The position numbers and the translations under genes are program-made. Below, in pieces: positions 1 through 11,523 of a DNA stretch of 64,000 nt. How positions within the stretch are numbered: the first letter of the stretch is position 1; the number at the start of each line of letters is the position of its first letter. Below the pieces are notes generated by a model that did not search any database, was not told where the DNA came from, and worked only from the letters and a program-made list of their open reading frames with translations. This stretch comes from Antedon mediterranea (Eukaryota > Echinodermata > Crinoidea > Comatulida > Antedonidae). The stretch is from NCBI RefSeq assembly GCF_964355755.1, contig NC_092673.1, forward strand, positions 4,531,001-4,595,000, in the 5' to 3' direction.

Positions 1-180
1 GTTGAACCCACAAATGTGAAAACGCCCACAAATGTGAAAACAACCACAAATGTGAAAACGCATCAACCACAAATGTGAAAACAGCGCCCACAAATGTGAA
101 AACGATCATCGCCCACAAATGTGATAACGCCCACAAATGTAAAAACAAGAGAGACTTTTTCGCCCACAAATGTAAAAAAA
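1..180. repeat. Tandem CACAAATGTG repeat array, left arm
   Basis: About eight copies of a short unit (CCACAAATGTGAAAAC plus a variable spacer) lie head to tail, some with TGTAAAAA variants. The core CACA-AA-TGTG is itself a near-palindrome. The same array recurs inverted at ~1850-2102. Subterminal arrays of this type often bind transposase; that role is inferred. Confidence 0.8.
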
Positions 181-1849
181 TCAGATCAAATTTAATGCTA
201 GATTCAGACAAACATTATATCATGATTGTATTGAGTTGTTTGTTCACGATACGTCTGTTAGGGTCGTCGTTAACACGTTGGATTATTATCATTTGCTGCT
301 CGTGCGCGCGATATTTGCACGTTAACTCGTTTGTTTAATGAACGTAATAGTTCAAGACGATATTTGTTATTTGCTGCGCGCGTGCACGATACTTCAAGGT
401 CAAGGCCATGTTATATCATTGTTGCTTCTACTGTGTGGTTGTTGGCTTATTATTATGTACGTATAGTTATAAGTCGATGTTCGATATTTTTTTTTTCCGC
501 GCACACGATACAACAAGGTCAAGGTTAAATTGCTACTTGTATGTAGTGTGTGGTTATTAACTCGTTGGCTTACTGTTATGTACGTATAGTTCCAAGTCGA
601 TGCTCGATTCGATGTTTTTGGGCGCGTACACGATACTACAAGGTCATATATCATTGCTGCTTGAAGTGCAGTTGGGCTTACTATATTAGTATTATGTACG
701 TATTATAGCTCCAAGTCGATGCTCGGTGTACACGATACTACAAGATCAATGCTATACTCGTCGTTCAGTTATTGCAGTAGTTCCTAATGTTCAATTTTTT
801 TACAAAACTATAACCACAAGATAATAATACAAGAGCTAGAGCAAGAACAACTAATAAAAGAATATTTCTTTATTTTAGAGCGATAAACAAATTGTAACAT
901 AGAATAATACCGTAACACCAATATCCAACCAAACATAATACACGATACGATAGTATCAAACTTGTCACGAACATGTATTCTATAAAACATACTATGAAAT
1001 CTATAACAATTATACTAATGGACAAAACTTCCTACTATAGGCCTACTACTATTTACATTCGTGGTTTAATCTGATGCTTATTGTTTAATTTGTATATCTA
1101 TTTTTAGCGGATAATTATAAAGATATACGGAGAATAATATTACCTATTGAATGCATTACAATTTAACTGATTTACTATCAAACGTATATTCGACAATTTT
1201 TATGTATAATATAATTATAAGTAAATAAGTCAACGTACAAGGTATAACGGTATTGTTAATGAGGAACAAACTGGCTTCATGAATTACCTAACAAAATATT
1301 TAAGGAGGAGTTGCAATGCGATTAAATAATGTTATCTACTAATAGTAGGCTTACACTTGATTTGAGATGCCTATAACACTAATTGTATGAGCATTAGAAG
1401 TCATAACAGTAAGCCAACGAGTTAATAACCACACACTACATACAAGTAGCAATTTAACCTTGACCTTGTTGTATCGTGTGCGCGCAAAAAAAAAATATCG
1501 AACATCGACTTATAACTATACGTACATAATAGTAAGCCAACAACCACACAGTAGAAGCAACAATGATATAACATGGCCTTGACCTTGAAGTATCGTGCAC
1601 GCGCGCAGCAAATAACAAATATCGTCTTGAACTATTACGTTCATTAAACAAACGAGTTAACGTGCAAATATCGCGCGCATGAGCAGCAAATTATAATAAT
1701 CCAACGTGTTAACCACGACCCTAACAGACATATCGTGAACAAACAATTATTGAAACAACTCAATACAATCATGATATAATGTAGTACTGTACCTCGATCA
1801 AAATTGTTTGAGTCTAGCATTAAATTTCATCTGATTTTTTTTTTTTACA

Positions 1850-2102
1850 TTTGTGGCCGAAAAATTCTCATTTTTTTTTACATTTGTGGGCGTTATCACA
1901 TTTGTGGGCGATGATCGTTTTCACATTTGTGGGCGCTGTTTATTACATTTGTGGTTGATGCGTTTTCACATTTGTGGTTGTTTTCACATTTGTGGGTGAT
2001 GCGTTTTCACATTTGTGGTTGTTTTCACATTTGTGGGTGATGCGTTTTCACATTTGTGGTTGTTTTCACATTTGTGGGCGTTTTTACATTTGTGGGTTCA
2101 AC
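1850..2102. repeat. Tandem CACATTTGTG repeat array, right arm
   Basis: This is the inverted counterpart of the left terminal array, with ~11 units. It is longer than the left array because a two-unit segment (GTGGGTGATGCGTTTTCACA) is repeated. The element ends in TGGGTTCAAC at 2102. Confidence 0.8.
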
Positions 2103-2728
2103 AGACCCCTTCCCTGCAATTTTGGACGTTTTTTGGAAAATAATACATATATATCACTTTAAAAACATTAAACCATGTCATTCCTTGTCTTAAATGTACG
2201 TTTTATGGTAAATTATGATAAAAAGTGAGAAACAATGCACTACCTAAGTAGCTCGCGGCGATCGACCTCTCGTGGACGGTCTTAGGCCTAGCCTAGCTAG
2301 GCTTAGTTTTGTAGGCCTAGCTGGTAAACATCGATAACGTACGAACATCGTACGCTAGCTATATACCTAGCCTGACGTTGTATAGTTGCTGCATTAATTG
2401 TCTTTCTATTTTTGCCAGACTCCGTTGATACAAATTGGGGAAAACCCGGTATTTTCGCTGAAAAGTTAGGAGTCTTCCATTTGTTTTGGCTTCACGATCA
2501 ATCGAAAAGTGGGCGAATTACAGGTGAAAAACAAAAATATCAATCCGCGCGCAATGCATTTTGGGATTTATAGCGGGCCGCTATAATTATTAGAATCGAT
2601 TTATTTTTCACATTTTTAACCGTTTAAAGACGAAAAAAGTTATCGCAATAGGACCATATAGTATTCTTTTTACATTAAATATAGTTTGTGATCTTAAATT
2701 AGATCTAAAAAACGTAGGGAATGGAGCT
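2103..2728 (-). mobile_element. TTAA-type MITE, copy A
   Basis: 626 bp, an inverted copy of 36716-37342 at high similarity throughout (for example shared TAGCGGGCCGCTATA and ATGCATTTTGGGATTTATAG segments). The right end is followed by TTAA at 2729-2732. The left end abuts the foldback element, and its TTAA is missing. The terminal repeat is AGACACCTTCCCTA-like. It has no coding capacity. A TTAA target suggests mobilisation by a piggyBac-like transposase, but the termini lack the usual CCC start, so the family is uncertain. Confidence 0.75.
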
Positions 2729-2805
2729 TTAAATTACAGGCATATTCAATTCAGTCCCCAAATCAATAACAAGAACACTTTCAGACATGACCCCTCTCCA
2801 CATAC

Positions 2806-4203
2806 CTGATGATGATGCAGTCTCTATGGCACCATATGTATCAGTGCATACATGGTAGTTATCGCTGGTGTTTGGGTATTTGCTCTGCATTCCAGATATT
2901 ATCTTTATCTGTATCTCTTTCTGCTCACCACCACTTAAAGACATACCCTGAAAAATACCAACATTGAAATCATTTTCAATAATCATCGATGGAGCAAACC
3001 TGCCATATATTTCGTTGCTCTATTGTATTTCATGTACAAACTTCTTCTAAATATTTACACATCAAATGAAAACTTCTGAAACTTACCAATGATTTCAGTT
3101 TTGTATCATCGTCAATATTGGCTTGTTTCTTGGCGTCCTTCACAAGAACTGCAATATTTATCAAACACTGATCTATTCCAAGTAGCTATGAATGAAAGAA
3201 ATTATTATGGTGTATTATAATAACAATATTAACATTTTGTTTTGCAAAGTTAAACATACTTTATTGCATTCTAGCATAATACAAAACGTATCATGACAAA
3301 GATAAGTTGTATTGTTTAATAATTGCTTATAATAATTTTGATATTTATGTACAGTATTTTAATTGACCTTGATTACTTAATAAAGAAACTCAAAAATAAT
3401 CTGATATGGTTTTCTGTATCATGCACCTTAAAAAATAGGTCCATGCATGTATTTCATCCTTCCCTGGTCCATGTAATACTAATATAGTACTGCGTATGCG
3501 AAAATCACAGAAATCATAATTGTATCAAATTTAAAGTTTAGCTTAGGCAACCATTGGTTGGGGTTCCAATTTCAAACATTTCATCTAATTTCTGCATATA
3601 ATTCAATGGGTCACATCTTCCAAAAATCAAGTGAAAATTAAATTAAATCAAAGCTTGCAATTTGATGTATAACATTTAACACATGTAGACAGAATTTTTT
3701 TACCCATGGATTGGTTCCAGGTCCTTCTACTAATGCAGCAACAGATCCATCCTGCTTCAGAATCACTATCGTCGAATGAGTAGCCCCTCTGAAAGAAAAT
3801 GTATTCAATTGTTAATTATTATATGATAATAATTTAGTCAATTTGTACTATTTTCATAAAAATTTCAGCACAAGTTGAAAAAAAAAACAGAAAAGAGGAC
3901 GGAGGGCTAGGCCCAGTAAAATTCCCCATGTATTAACAAAATAATGAGTTCCCATCCAGAGTGGTGCGGTTCCGTGGTACTTTCTACTACCTACCCAGGC
4001 CAGGCCTCGGCGGCTTAGTAGTAGTAGTACTAGGCTAGGCTAGTAGTTCAAGTTCTAGTACTAGTAGGCCTAGCCTAGCTAGCTAGGCCAAGATAGAGGA
4101 CAGGGAACCTTCAAATCCGTTCTGTAAATATTTAATAATAGTATATTTATATGAATATAAATAAACAGTACCCTTCAATTCCACCGTAATAACTTTCACT
4201 CAT
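2806..4203 (-). CDS. NAGK: N-acetyl-D-glucosamine kinase, 5' four exons (partial)
   Basis: Exons on the minus strand: 4203-4172 (ATG at 4203), 3788-3704, 3185-3087 and 2947-2806, all with GT-AG borders and compatible phases. The product begins MSESYYGGIEGGATHS, the N-terminal phosphate-binding loop of the sugar-kinase/actin-like ATPase fold. It continues through GPGTNPW|LLGIDQC and ends with GMSLSGGEQ, an acid-rich stretch and TDTYGAIETASSSG, matching the first ~120 residues of animal NAGK (~344 aa). NAGK phosphorylates salvaged GlcNAc at O6 in the cytosol. The remaining exons are not present down to position 1. The next intron holds the MITE and foldback element, so the 3' half should lie left of the window; the alternative is a truncated gene. 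Confidence 0.88.
4000..4095. repeat. TAGGCCTAG-type low-complexity stretch
   Basis: This part of NAGK intron 1 is rich in overlapping AGGCCT, CTAG and TAGTAG motifs. Similar motifs recur across the window (2280-2370, 17370-17480, 17615-17640). They look like a genome-wide compositional habit, not a defined element. Confidence 0.5.
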
Positions 4204-5047
4204 CGTTGCTACAAAAGGGAAAGTATATGCATCAAAAATCCAGGGTTCCCAACAAAACAAATATCAAAACAACACAGGCATGATGTCACGTGACGTAACA
4301 CCACCTGACCACCGTCTTAAACAATATAGCTAATATTTATTTATTATAAAATTAATAAAAATAAGCCCTTTCTCATTCGAAATTATGAAATGCTTTCCAA
4401 TAACTTTCAATTTCATCACAAAAATATTACTTTATTTGGTCATTCAATCAAGGGTTGTATTAATTATTGCAAAGAATTTAAAAATAGAAATGATGTAATC
4501 ACCGTATGAATATGATGAATAGCAAATCAATATAGATATGATTCAAGTTTAGTGAATTATAATATACATAATATCCATTGTTATTATTTGAAATATATAA
4601 TACACACTCAGATAATAAAACATATGTTTTATGCCTGTGACCCAGATAATGTTTTACTTTGTAGGCCTATCTGTATTAGGCCTATTGGTAAATTTTGGAA
4701 TAAATAGACGTCTACATCTATAAGTAAAATTACAGTACCGTATAGGCCTACGACAGGCTGTTCATAACTAATTCAGAATTGAATGAGTTAGTTGTTTGTT
4801 ATGAGTCTTTATTATCTTTATCATATATTTAATTTCATAATATGCCTATATTCCCCTTCACTCCATAGGCCTGGCCTATTGTCTTTTTACTAATCGTATC
4901 ATCATTGTTTTCTTATGATTAAAATAAAACATAAGTTGGTAACGATTGTTCATGATTTAATATTAAATATGATAATCACCAATTGTTCAAACAGGTGACT
5001 CATTTTAGATAAACATGATATATAATGAATAAACATTATGCGGTATT

Positions 5048-5057
5048 CCAAATATGG
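5048..5057. promoter_or_regulatory. CArG box (CCAAATATGG), actin 1
   Basis: Perfect CC(A/T)6GG match, the binding sequence of serum response factor, which drives cytoskeletal and muscle actin genes in animals. It lies ~235 bp upstream of the TATA box. Function is inferred from sequence and position. Confidence 0.6.
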
Positions 5058-5150
5058 CAATGACGCTTCCATTTATGGTAGCTATTGAATCAGCCAGGTA
5101 TTATTGATTAGAATGGGCAAACCAAAGGTCTGCTGTAAGATACCAGGATA

Positions 5151-5160
5151 CCTTATATGG
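5151..5160. promoter_or_regulatory. CArG box (CCTTATATGG), actin 1
   Basis: Second perfect CC(A/T)6GG match, ~120 bp upstream of the TATA box. A pair of CArG boxes upstream of TATA is the usual arrangement in SRF-responsive actin promoters. Confidence 0.65.
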
Positions 5161-5280
5161 CGTGGTACTGTCAATGTGTGACCAACCCCATTCGCCAATA
5201 TTTGTTGCTGCTAAAATGATAATGTATGTATTATACCATTATATTCATTTCCAAATAAGGGCAAACATTTCAAACTAAAT

Positions 5281-5290
5281 GGTATAAATA
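5281..5290 (+). promoter_or_regulatory. TATA box, actin 1
   Basis: GGTATAAATA, followed ~30 bp later by a plausible start. A 5' UTR exon then runs to 5437 (donor GTAAGA at 5438), joined to an acceptor at 5851-5852 (TTTTCAG), 40 bp before the ATG. The 5' UTR intron is shared with the other actin genes here. Confidence 0.55.
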
Positions 5291-5892
5291 TCGATGAGAA
5301 TCCAATAATTTTCATAAGAGACTGAGCTACCTATACAGAGAAGTTAGACGTTAAGCTTTAACAGTACCGAAGATTTTAAAGATATTTACATCGAATATAG
5401 TTTTGTATATTCATTCCAAGTTAATTCAACACAAAAGGTAAGACGTCAATATACAGCTTAATTTGTCTTTAATCTTCGAATATTTTTGTATGACGGCCTA
5501 ATACAATCTTAGGTCACAATTAAATGTTTTATAATATTTGAAGTAGTTTATATCCAACATGCATAAGTCCTTGATTGACACCGAAGTGTGATGTCGTGAA
5601 TAATGTTGCCCAACTTCTGACAACATAACAAAATTAAAATAAACTTCAGTTTGATAAAAAAAAACATTTGTGCATATAAATATTTTATGTAATAATGTTT
5701 TAATACAAAAAAAACTTTAATTCGTTAATTCATGACATGATACTAAAATTATATTAAATTAGCAAGGCAAATACATAGATAACATGTTGATCTTTCTGTT
5801 TTTAATTATTTTACGTAGAACAAAATTAACAAGCAATTGTTTTCCTTTTCAGCATTATTACGTAATAATATTAGAAACTTCTTATAGCAACA

Positions 5893-7753
5893 ATGTCGAC
5901 TAATAATTACGACGAAGATTTGACAGCACTTGTGATCGACAATGGTTCAGGCATGTGTAAAGCAGGTTTTGCGGGTGATGATGCACCTAGGGCCGTGTTC
6001 CCAGCTGTAGTTGGAAGGCCTAGACATCAGGTAATACATAGAAAATACGTTTTATGAAAACCATAGTCTTTGAATTGATATGTTTAGAAACATTGAACGA
6101 TTGAGTTGTCTACTAACGATTTTTTTGTTTTTGTTAAAAAAAAGTCAATGATGATAGGGATGGGCCAAAAAGACAGTTATATCGGCGACGAAGCGCAATC
6201 TAAACGTGGAATGCTTACCCTAAAATACCCAATAGAACATGGCATTGTAACGAATTGGGACGACATGGAAAAGATATGGCACCATTGTTTCTACAATGAG
6301 CTTCGAGTTGCGCCAGAAGAACACCCAATATTATTGACAGAAGCACCACTTAACCCAAAATCTAACCGAGAGAAAATGACGCAGGTAAGATTTTATGCAA
6401 TTTAACAGGGCTGTAATAATCTATAATATTATTAACCTAAAATGTAACCACTTATGTGTTACTTGTTCTGCTTTTCTACTCTAAAACAAACATTTTGGAA
6501 ACAAAAATGTTTGTACTCAACTCAATACTAAAAATCAGAGCCATATATTATATGGCTCTGCTAAATATAACTTTCTTCCGCCCTCTATGATTTTGCGCAT
6601 GAGATTATTCCATTCTAATAATAGGTATATTTATTGTATTTTATTATAGCGATATAAATATCTGTATGGTTTTATTACTTATCAAATCCAAAATAACGTT
6701 AACCATTAAAGTAAAAAATAAGTTATAATTATATTATTTTAATTGTTTCATTGGTGTTTTTCTATAATACATACGGTACTAAATGGTTCCTTTATTTATG
6801 CAACGCGTTGAACACGAATCTAACTATATTTTGTATTAATTTTTCGAATTTTTAGATAATGTTTGAAACATTCAATATGCCTGCAATGTACGTAAACATA
6901 CAGGCTGTCCTGTCATTGTACGCTGCAGGCAGAACCACCGGCATAGTGTTCGATTCAGGGGACGGTGTCTCCCATGTTGTGCCAATCTACGAGGGATATT
7001 CACTTCCACACGCTATTGAACGATTGGACCTGGCTGGACGAGACCTTACTGAACATTTAACAAGAATTCTTTCCGAAAGAGGATACTCACTTACCACCAC
7101 AGGTAAATAATTTGTAACAATAGGCAAATGGTTATTAATACGTCCGGTTTTGAAAAAAAATGAAGATTTTATTTTGGTTGCCGTGTATGCTAATAGCCTA
7201 TACTATTAAATTTCTACATTTGTATTTTCTTTTAGCTGAAAGAGAAATTGTTCGAGATATAAAAGAAAAGCTCTGTTACACCGCTCCTGATTTTGAAGAA
7301 GAGATGAACAAGGCCGCAACAAGTTCATCGCTAGAAAAAAGTTACGAACTGCCCGACGGACAGGTAATCACAATCGGAAACGAACGATTCCGATGTCCCG
7401 AAGTCCTCTTCCAACCATCGCTCATCGGAATGGAACATAGTGGAATCCATGAAACGATATTCAACAGCATAATGAAATGTGACGTTGACATTCGTAGAGA
7501 ACTCTATCAAAACTGTGTAATGTCTGGTGGTTCTACTATGTTTCCAGGAATCGCGGATCGTCTGCAGAAAGAAATGACGTCATTGATACCTGCCGGTATG
7601 AAGGTGAAAATAATAGCAGCCCCTGAACGCAAGTATTCGGTATGGATAGGGGGGTCTATTCTAGCCTCTCTGTCAACATTCCAACAGATGTGGATTAGCA
7701 AACAGGAATACGATGAATCTGGCCCTGGTATAGTTCACAGAAAGTGTTTTTAG
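5893..7753 (+). CDS. Actin, tandem copy 1
   Basis: Coding exons 5893-6030, 6145-6384, 6856-7102 and 7236-7753, in frame, 380 aa plus stop. Introns fall after RPRHQ (~41), after KMTQ (~121) and in the Ala codon after GYSLTTT (~204), all classical actin positions. It has nucleotide-loop [31 protein letters not shown] and the C-terminal [17 protein letters not shown]. The DNase-I-binding loop has normal length but reads [13 protein letters not shown]. Many otherwise invariant positions differ (for example [19 protein letters not shown]), so it is a diverged paralog, not the standard cytoplasmic actin. Filament subunit; specialised tissue or stage expression is inferred. The exon 2 acceptor follows an A-rich run (AAAAAAAAG) and is the weakest splice site. 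Confidence 0.92.
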
Positions 7754-9364
7754 GTTGAATTCAGGCATATTTAATTGCTAGGAAAAATGATTTTATAGAC
7801 TGCCTATAGGCCTACTGTAAATACAAACGAATCTATATCTGATCAGAAATTATTGTTGCTTTAGATAGGCCTACATTTATTTATATCAAATTTAAATCTT
7901 TAATTGACATTGTATATAACTAAACTAAATATTCAGAAATTGACAAAAAACATTAAAATCTTTTTAAATGTGTAAATATGCGTAATACCTAAAAATTGGT
8001 TAGCACTATAATAGCATGATTTATATTATAAAATCTGATTGTATTTATAATCATAAATCACTTAATAATATTAGTCATAATTATGATTATTAATTTTGTA
8101 TCTATGTGATTAAATATCATGATACAACAACACTTTTTCTATTAAAACGTAAACGGTTAAACTCAAATGACGGGGTGAACTATGCATTGGATTCGTTGCC
8201 TTTCAAGCATGTTTATTTTACTTTTATTAATACTTTTATTTTAATAATTTTTTGCTGACGAATTCAAGCCCGTGGCGAGGATGTTTACCGGGAGATTTTT
8301 TCCGCAAAAATCGTCACAAGCAAGGCTAAAAGTTAGACCTATTTCATACTTTCCACTGCCGCTCTCTAATTTGAAAAGTTGGCCGGTAGTAAATGAAAAA
8401 AATTGGGTTTGTTTTAACCCATCAATCACCTCGGACTTATATTGTTCATTTAGGTTGTATATCATTCTGTTATCATAAAATATATCCGTATACAATGATG
8501 GATAAATAAAGAAACAAGAAGCATTGTTGAAACTATTTGTTTAAATTTTGGAATTTGACTATGTTATCATGTGATGATTATCACTGTATCTATATAGATA
8601 GTATTTTTTGAAGTTTATACAGAGTACAGCTCAGAATTGGATGATAAGGACTCGCATATAATAATAATTGAACTGTATTTCAGCAATGTACAAGCCATAT
8701 AAAATACAAAGAATAAAATAAAAGCACATTATTTAAAAGACAAACAATTAACAACAACTGGAAGACCAAGAAGTTTCCTGAAAACTATAAAAGTTCGCTG
8801 TGAGAAATTCGTAATCGAAGTAGCTACAGTGTCTGAATGTTTCTAATATAATGTGTACCGTAACGTATTAATTTACCTTGATTTACCATGATGTTGAGGC
8901 TAAAGCAAACATTGCTTATTCGCCCCTCTGAAAGTTAGTCTCTAACATTTATGGCTGAAACTTCTGATGGTGATTTTTCCAACGTTCTTGCAGGTTTGAC
9001 TTAAATTGGTTTACTGACTTCGACTCTACAACATTCGTTAAAGCATTCTAATCCTTAATTACCCGTGTTCTAAAAGTATTGGTTTCCCACTTAGTTTTAA
9101 CTCGCGGCTTTGTTAATTTAAAGAATGATCCCTAGTATAAAAAACTGTTGACATATAAAAAGGTTCCGACTTATCAATTCCTTTCAGGATTTTAAATACC
9201 TGGATCAGTGAACCTCTAAGGTTTCTAAAAGGCCATCCTAGGGTTGTTGGTGCTGTATCTAAAAATTGTCCCGCTATCAGGCAATTCCTTAGTTGGCATC
9301 ATTTTGATCAATTGACAAATAATCATATCATATTTTGAAATTGTGATAAAAAAAAATTATCAAA
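7754..9364. other. Actin 1-actin 2 intergenic block
   Basis: Contains the actin 1 3' UTR and flank: a candidate AATAAA near 8506, and a block at ~8240-8420 around TCTAATTTGAAAAG that recurs near 12815-12890 and 16230-16370. The upstream block of actin 2 (~9230-9300, AAAATTGTCCCGCTATCA) recurs near 12185-12260. These shared blocks show the array grew by tandem duplication. No further gene seen. Confidence 0.65.
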
Positions 9365-9375
9365 CATATAAAAAT
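9365..9375 (+). promoter_or_regulatory. TATA-like box, actin 2
   Basis: CATATAAAAAT, followed by a ~100 bp 5' UTR exon ending at the donor GTACGTCG near 9477. The same promoter and exon are duplicated at 12434-12540. I found no CArG box here, unlike actin 1. Confidence 0.5.
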
Positions 9376-9745
9376 AAATTTTCTGTAAATAAAATAACAT
9401 TCATAATCCAGAGTGCACAACAATAACTGAAGATTTTGTTGTAAAGAAATTCAACATAAACGGTAGGTACGTCGAAAATATATTCTTGACATCTTAATCT
9501 GCCTTTCTCATGTCTTTGCATCAATTTACAGTGCCTCAAAGATTTAGACAAAACAGCGACCTTATATTATTTCTACTGAAATTAAATTATGTTAACTTTT
9601 TTTATACAACAACATTTCACTTTTGATATCTTATTTTACTTAGAACGGCAAAGATCTTGATTGATTTCGCATAAGCTCTTTTTATTAGGAACAGAACGGT
9701 GTGTTAAGTAATTGACTGAATAACAAACGGTAACATATTATTACA

Positions 9746-11523
9746 ATGTCTACCACTAATCACGATGAAGGGGTCCCGGCACTTGTTATCGACAATGGTT
9801 CAGGCGTGTGTAAAGCAGGCTTTGCGGATGCTGATGCACCTAGGGCCGTGTTCCCAGCTGTAGTTGGAAGGCCTTGGTATGGACAGCAGGTATAATAGCA
9901 AAACAATTTTGTTATATGTAATTTAATATTTAGATCGTATCACAGAATAATTCACTAAGATTTAACCCCTACTAATGATCTGATCTAATCGTGATTAAAT
10001 TGAATCGACAGCGTGTAGGCATTGATTAATTGTGTACATCTATATATCTTTTCCAATTATATCAGTTAGGCTATCATTCAATATAATAATATAAACTGTG
10101 TTAGTTATGAACTACGTTTCGAAATTAAACGTTGCTGGACAATTTCTGTGTCTAAGATTGATTAATTTGTGTTTATTTAAGTCGACAGTTTTTGGACATG
10201 AAGCACAACATAAGAATAAGATAGGAATTTGTACACTGGAATACCCAATAGATCGTGGCATTGTAACAAATTGGGACGACATGGAAAAGATTTGGCACCA
10301 TTGTTTCTACAATGAGCTTCGAGTTGCGCCAGAAGAACATCAGATACTACTGACAGAAGCACCACTTAACCCAAAAGCGAATCGAGAGAAAATGACGCAG
10401 GTAGGTTTTTTAGTTTAGTTGGGATGACTTTTTAAAAATTATTTATTTTTATGTTTGTCACATTTGACTCCCATTCCCGCCTCTTTTCTCCCCGAAACTA
10501 AGTTTTTATTTTATTAGTAGGCCTATAGTGTTTACGATTTAATTATTATGACTTATGATCAGCAGACACAAAAAGCGAACCACGGCATATAACTGTCAAT
10601 TTTCGTTTTCGTATTCCTGATTTCTAGATAATGTTTGAGACATTCAAAGTGCCTGCAATGTACGTAAGCATACAGGCTGTCCTGTCATTGTACGCTACAG
10701 GCAGAGTCACCGGCATAGTGTTCGATTCAGGGGACGATGTTTCCCATGCTGTTCCAATCTATGAGGGAAACGCACTTCCACATGCTATTGAACGATTGGA
10801 CTTGGCTGGACGAGATCTTACTGAAAATTTAGCAACAATGCTTCTTTTTGAAAGAGGATACTCATTTAAAACCACATGTAGGCATATACTTTACTTTTAG
10901 TTTTGACAGGCAAAATTCTGTCCGAACTGACAACACAATGTTATTATTTCGGTATGTTAGGCCTACTTTTATCCATGGGCCTACTAAATAAATACTTGTT
11001 TCTTTATTTAGCTGAAAAAGAAGTAGTTCGAGATATAAAGGAAAAGCTCTGTTACGTCGCTCTTGATTTTGAAGAAGAGATGAACAAGGCCGCAACAAGT
11101 TCATCGCTTGAAAAAAGTTACGAACTACCCGATGGACAGGTAATCACAATCGGAAACGAACGATTCCGATGTCCCGAAGTCCTCTTCCAACCATCGCTCA
11201 TCGGAATGGAACATAGTGGAATCCATCAAACGATATATAACAGCATAATGAAATGTGACATTCATGAAGAACTCTATCAAAACTGTGTAATGTCTGGTGG
11301 TTCAACTATGTTTCCAGGAATCGCGGATCGTCTGCAAAAGGAAATGACGTCATTGATACCTGCCGGTATGAAGGTGGAAATAATAGCAGCCCCTGAACGC
11401 AAGTATTCTGCATGGATAGGGGGTTCTATTTTAGCGTCTCTGTCAGCTTTCCAACAGATGTGGATTAGTAAACAGGAATATGATGAATCTGGCCCTGGTA
11501 TAGTTCACAGAAAGTGTTTTTAA
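9746..11523 (+). CDS. Actin, tandem copy 2 (shortened D-loop)
   Basis: Exons 9746-9889, 10182-10400, 10628-10877 and 11012-11523, 374 aa. Intron positions are those of copy 1. It starts [20 protein letters not shown]. Oddities: [13 protein letters not shown] instead of GFAGDD; exon 1 ends RPWYGQQ rather than RPRHQ; and exon 2 begins [15 protein letters not shown], so about nine residues of the DNase-I-binding loop (the GMGQKDSY part) are missing. The last base of exon 3 is T, not G, making Ser instead of the usual Ala204. CDIHEELY lacks two residues. The frame is open throughout, so it is probably expressed, but the filament contact made by the D-loop should be altered. Confidence 0.88.

Larger units (their letters stand above)
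1..2102. mobile_element. Foldback-type element with long inverted arms
   Basis: Positions 1-~577 match the reverse complement of ~1400-2102 closely, so the same ~65-codon frame appears on + (331-528) and - (1454-1651). The outer ends are GTTGAACCCACAAATG and its complement. Both outer ~200 bp are tandem arrays of a 16-21 bp unit containing CACAAATGTG. Inside the arms lie ~3 degenerate ~125-bp units, each with an ACGATACT...CAAGGTCA core. The unique centre (~780-1390) has no convincing protein. Long tandem-repeat-bearing inverted termini are known from Foldback/Galileo-like DNA transposons; assignment to a superfamily is an inference. The left flank is outside the window, so no target-site duplication can be read. 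Confidence 0.75.
4204..5280. other. NAGK-actin 1 divergent intergenic region
   Basis: About 1.1 kb between the NAGK start codon (-) and the actin 1 TATA box (+). It is AT-rich with no coding exon that I can support. The actin-proximal 250 bp carry the two CArG boxes listed separately; I see nothing definite in the rest. Confidence 0.6.

Noticed and set aside
1-180. CRISPR-like regular short repeats
   Set aside because: The spacers are themselves repetitive, the array is inverted at the other end of a eukaryotic mobile element, and there are no cas genes. It is a terminal tandem array.
331-528. Conserved 65-codon frame repeated on both strands (also 1454-1651)
   Set aside because: The two copies are the two arms of an inverted repeat. 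No start context, homology or codon constraint supports a protein.
2729-2805. Continuation of the NAGK exon to the end of its open frame
   Set aside because: A donor GTATGT follows SSSG exactly where the protein match stops; the rest does not resemble NAGK.
8241-8495. Possible small genes in the actin 1 downstream flank
   Set aside because: The same block recurs, with frame-breaking differences, downstream of actin 3; it is duplicated non-coding flank.
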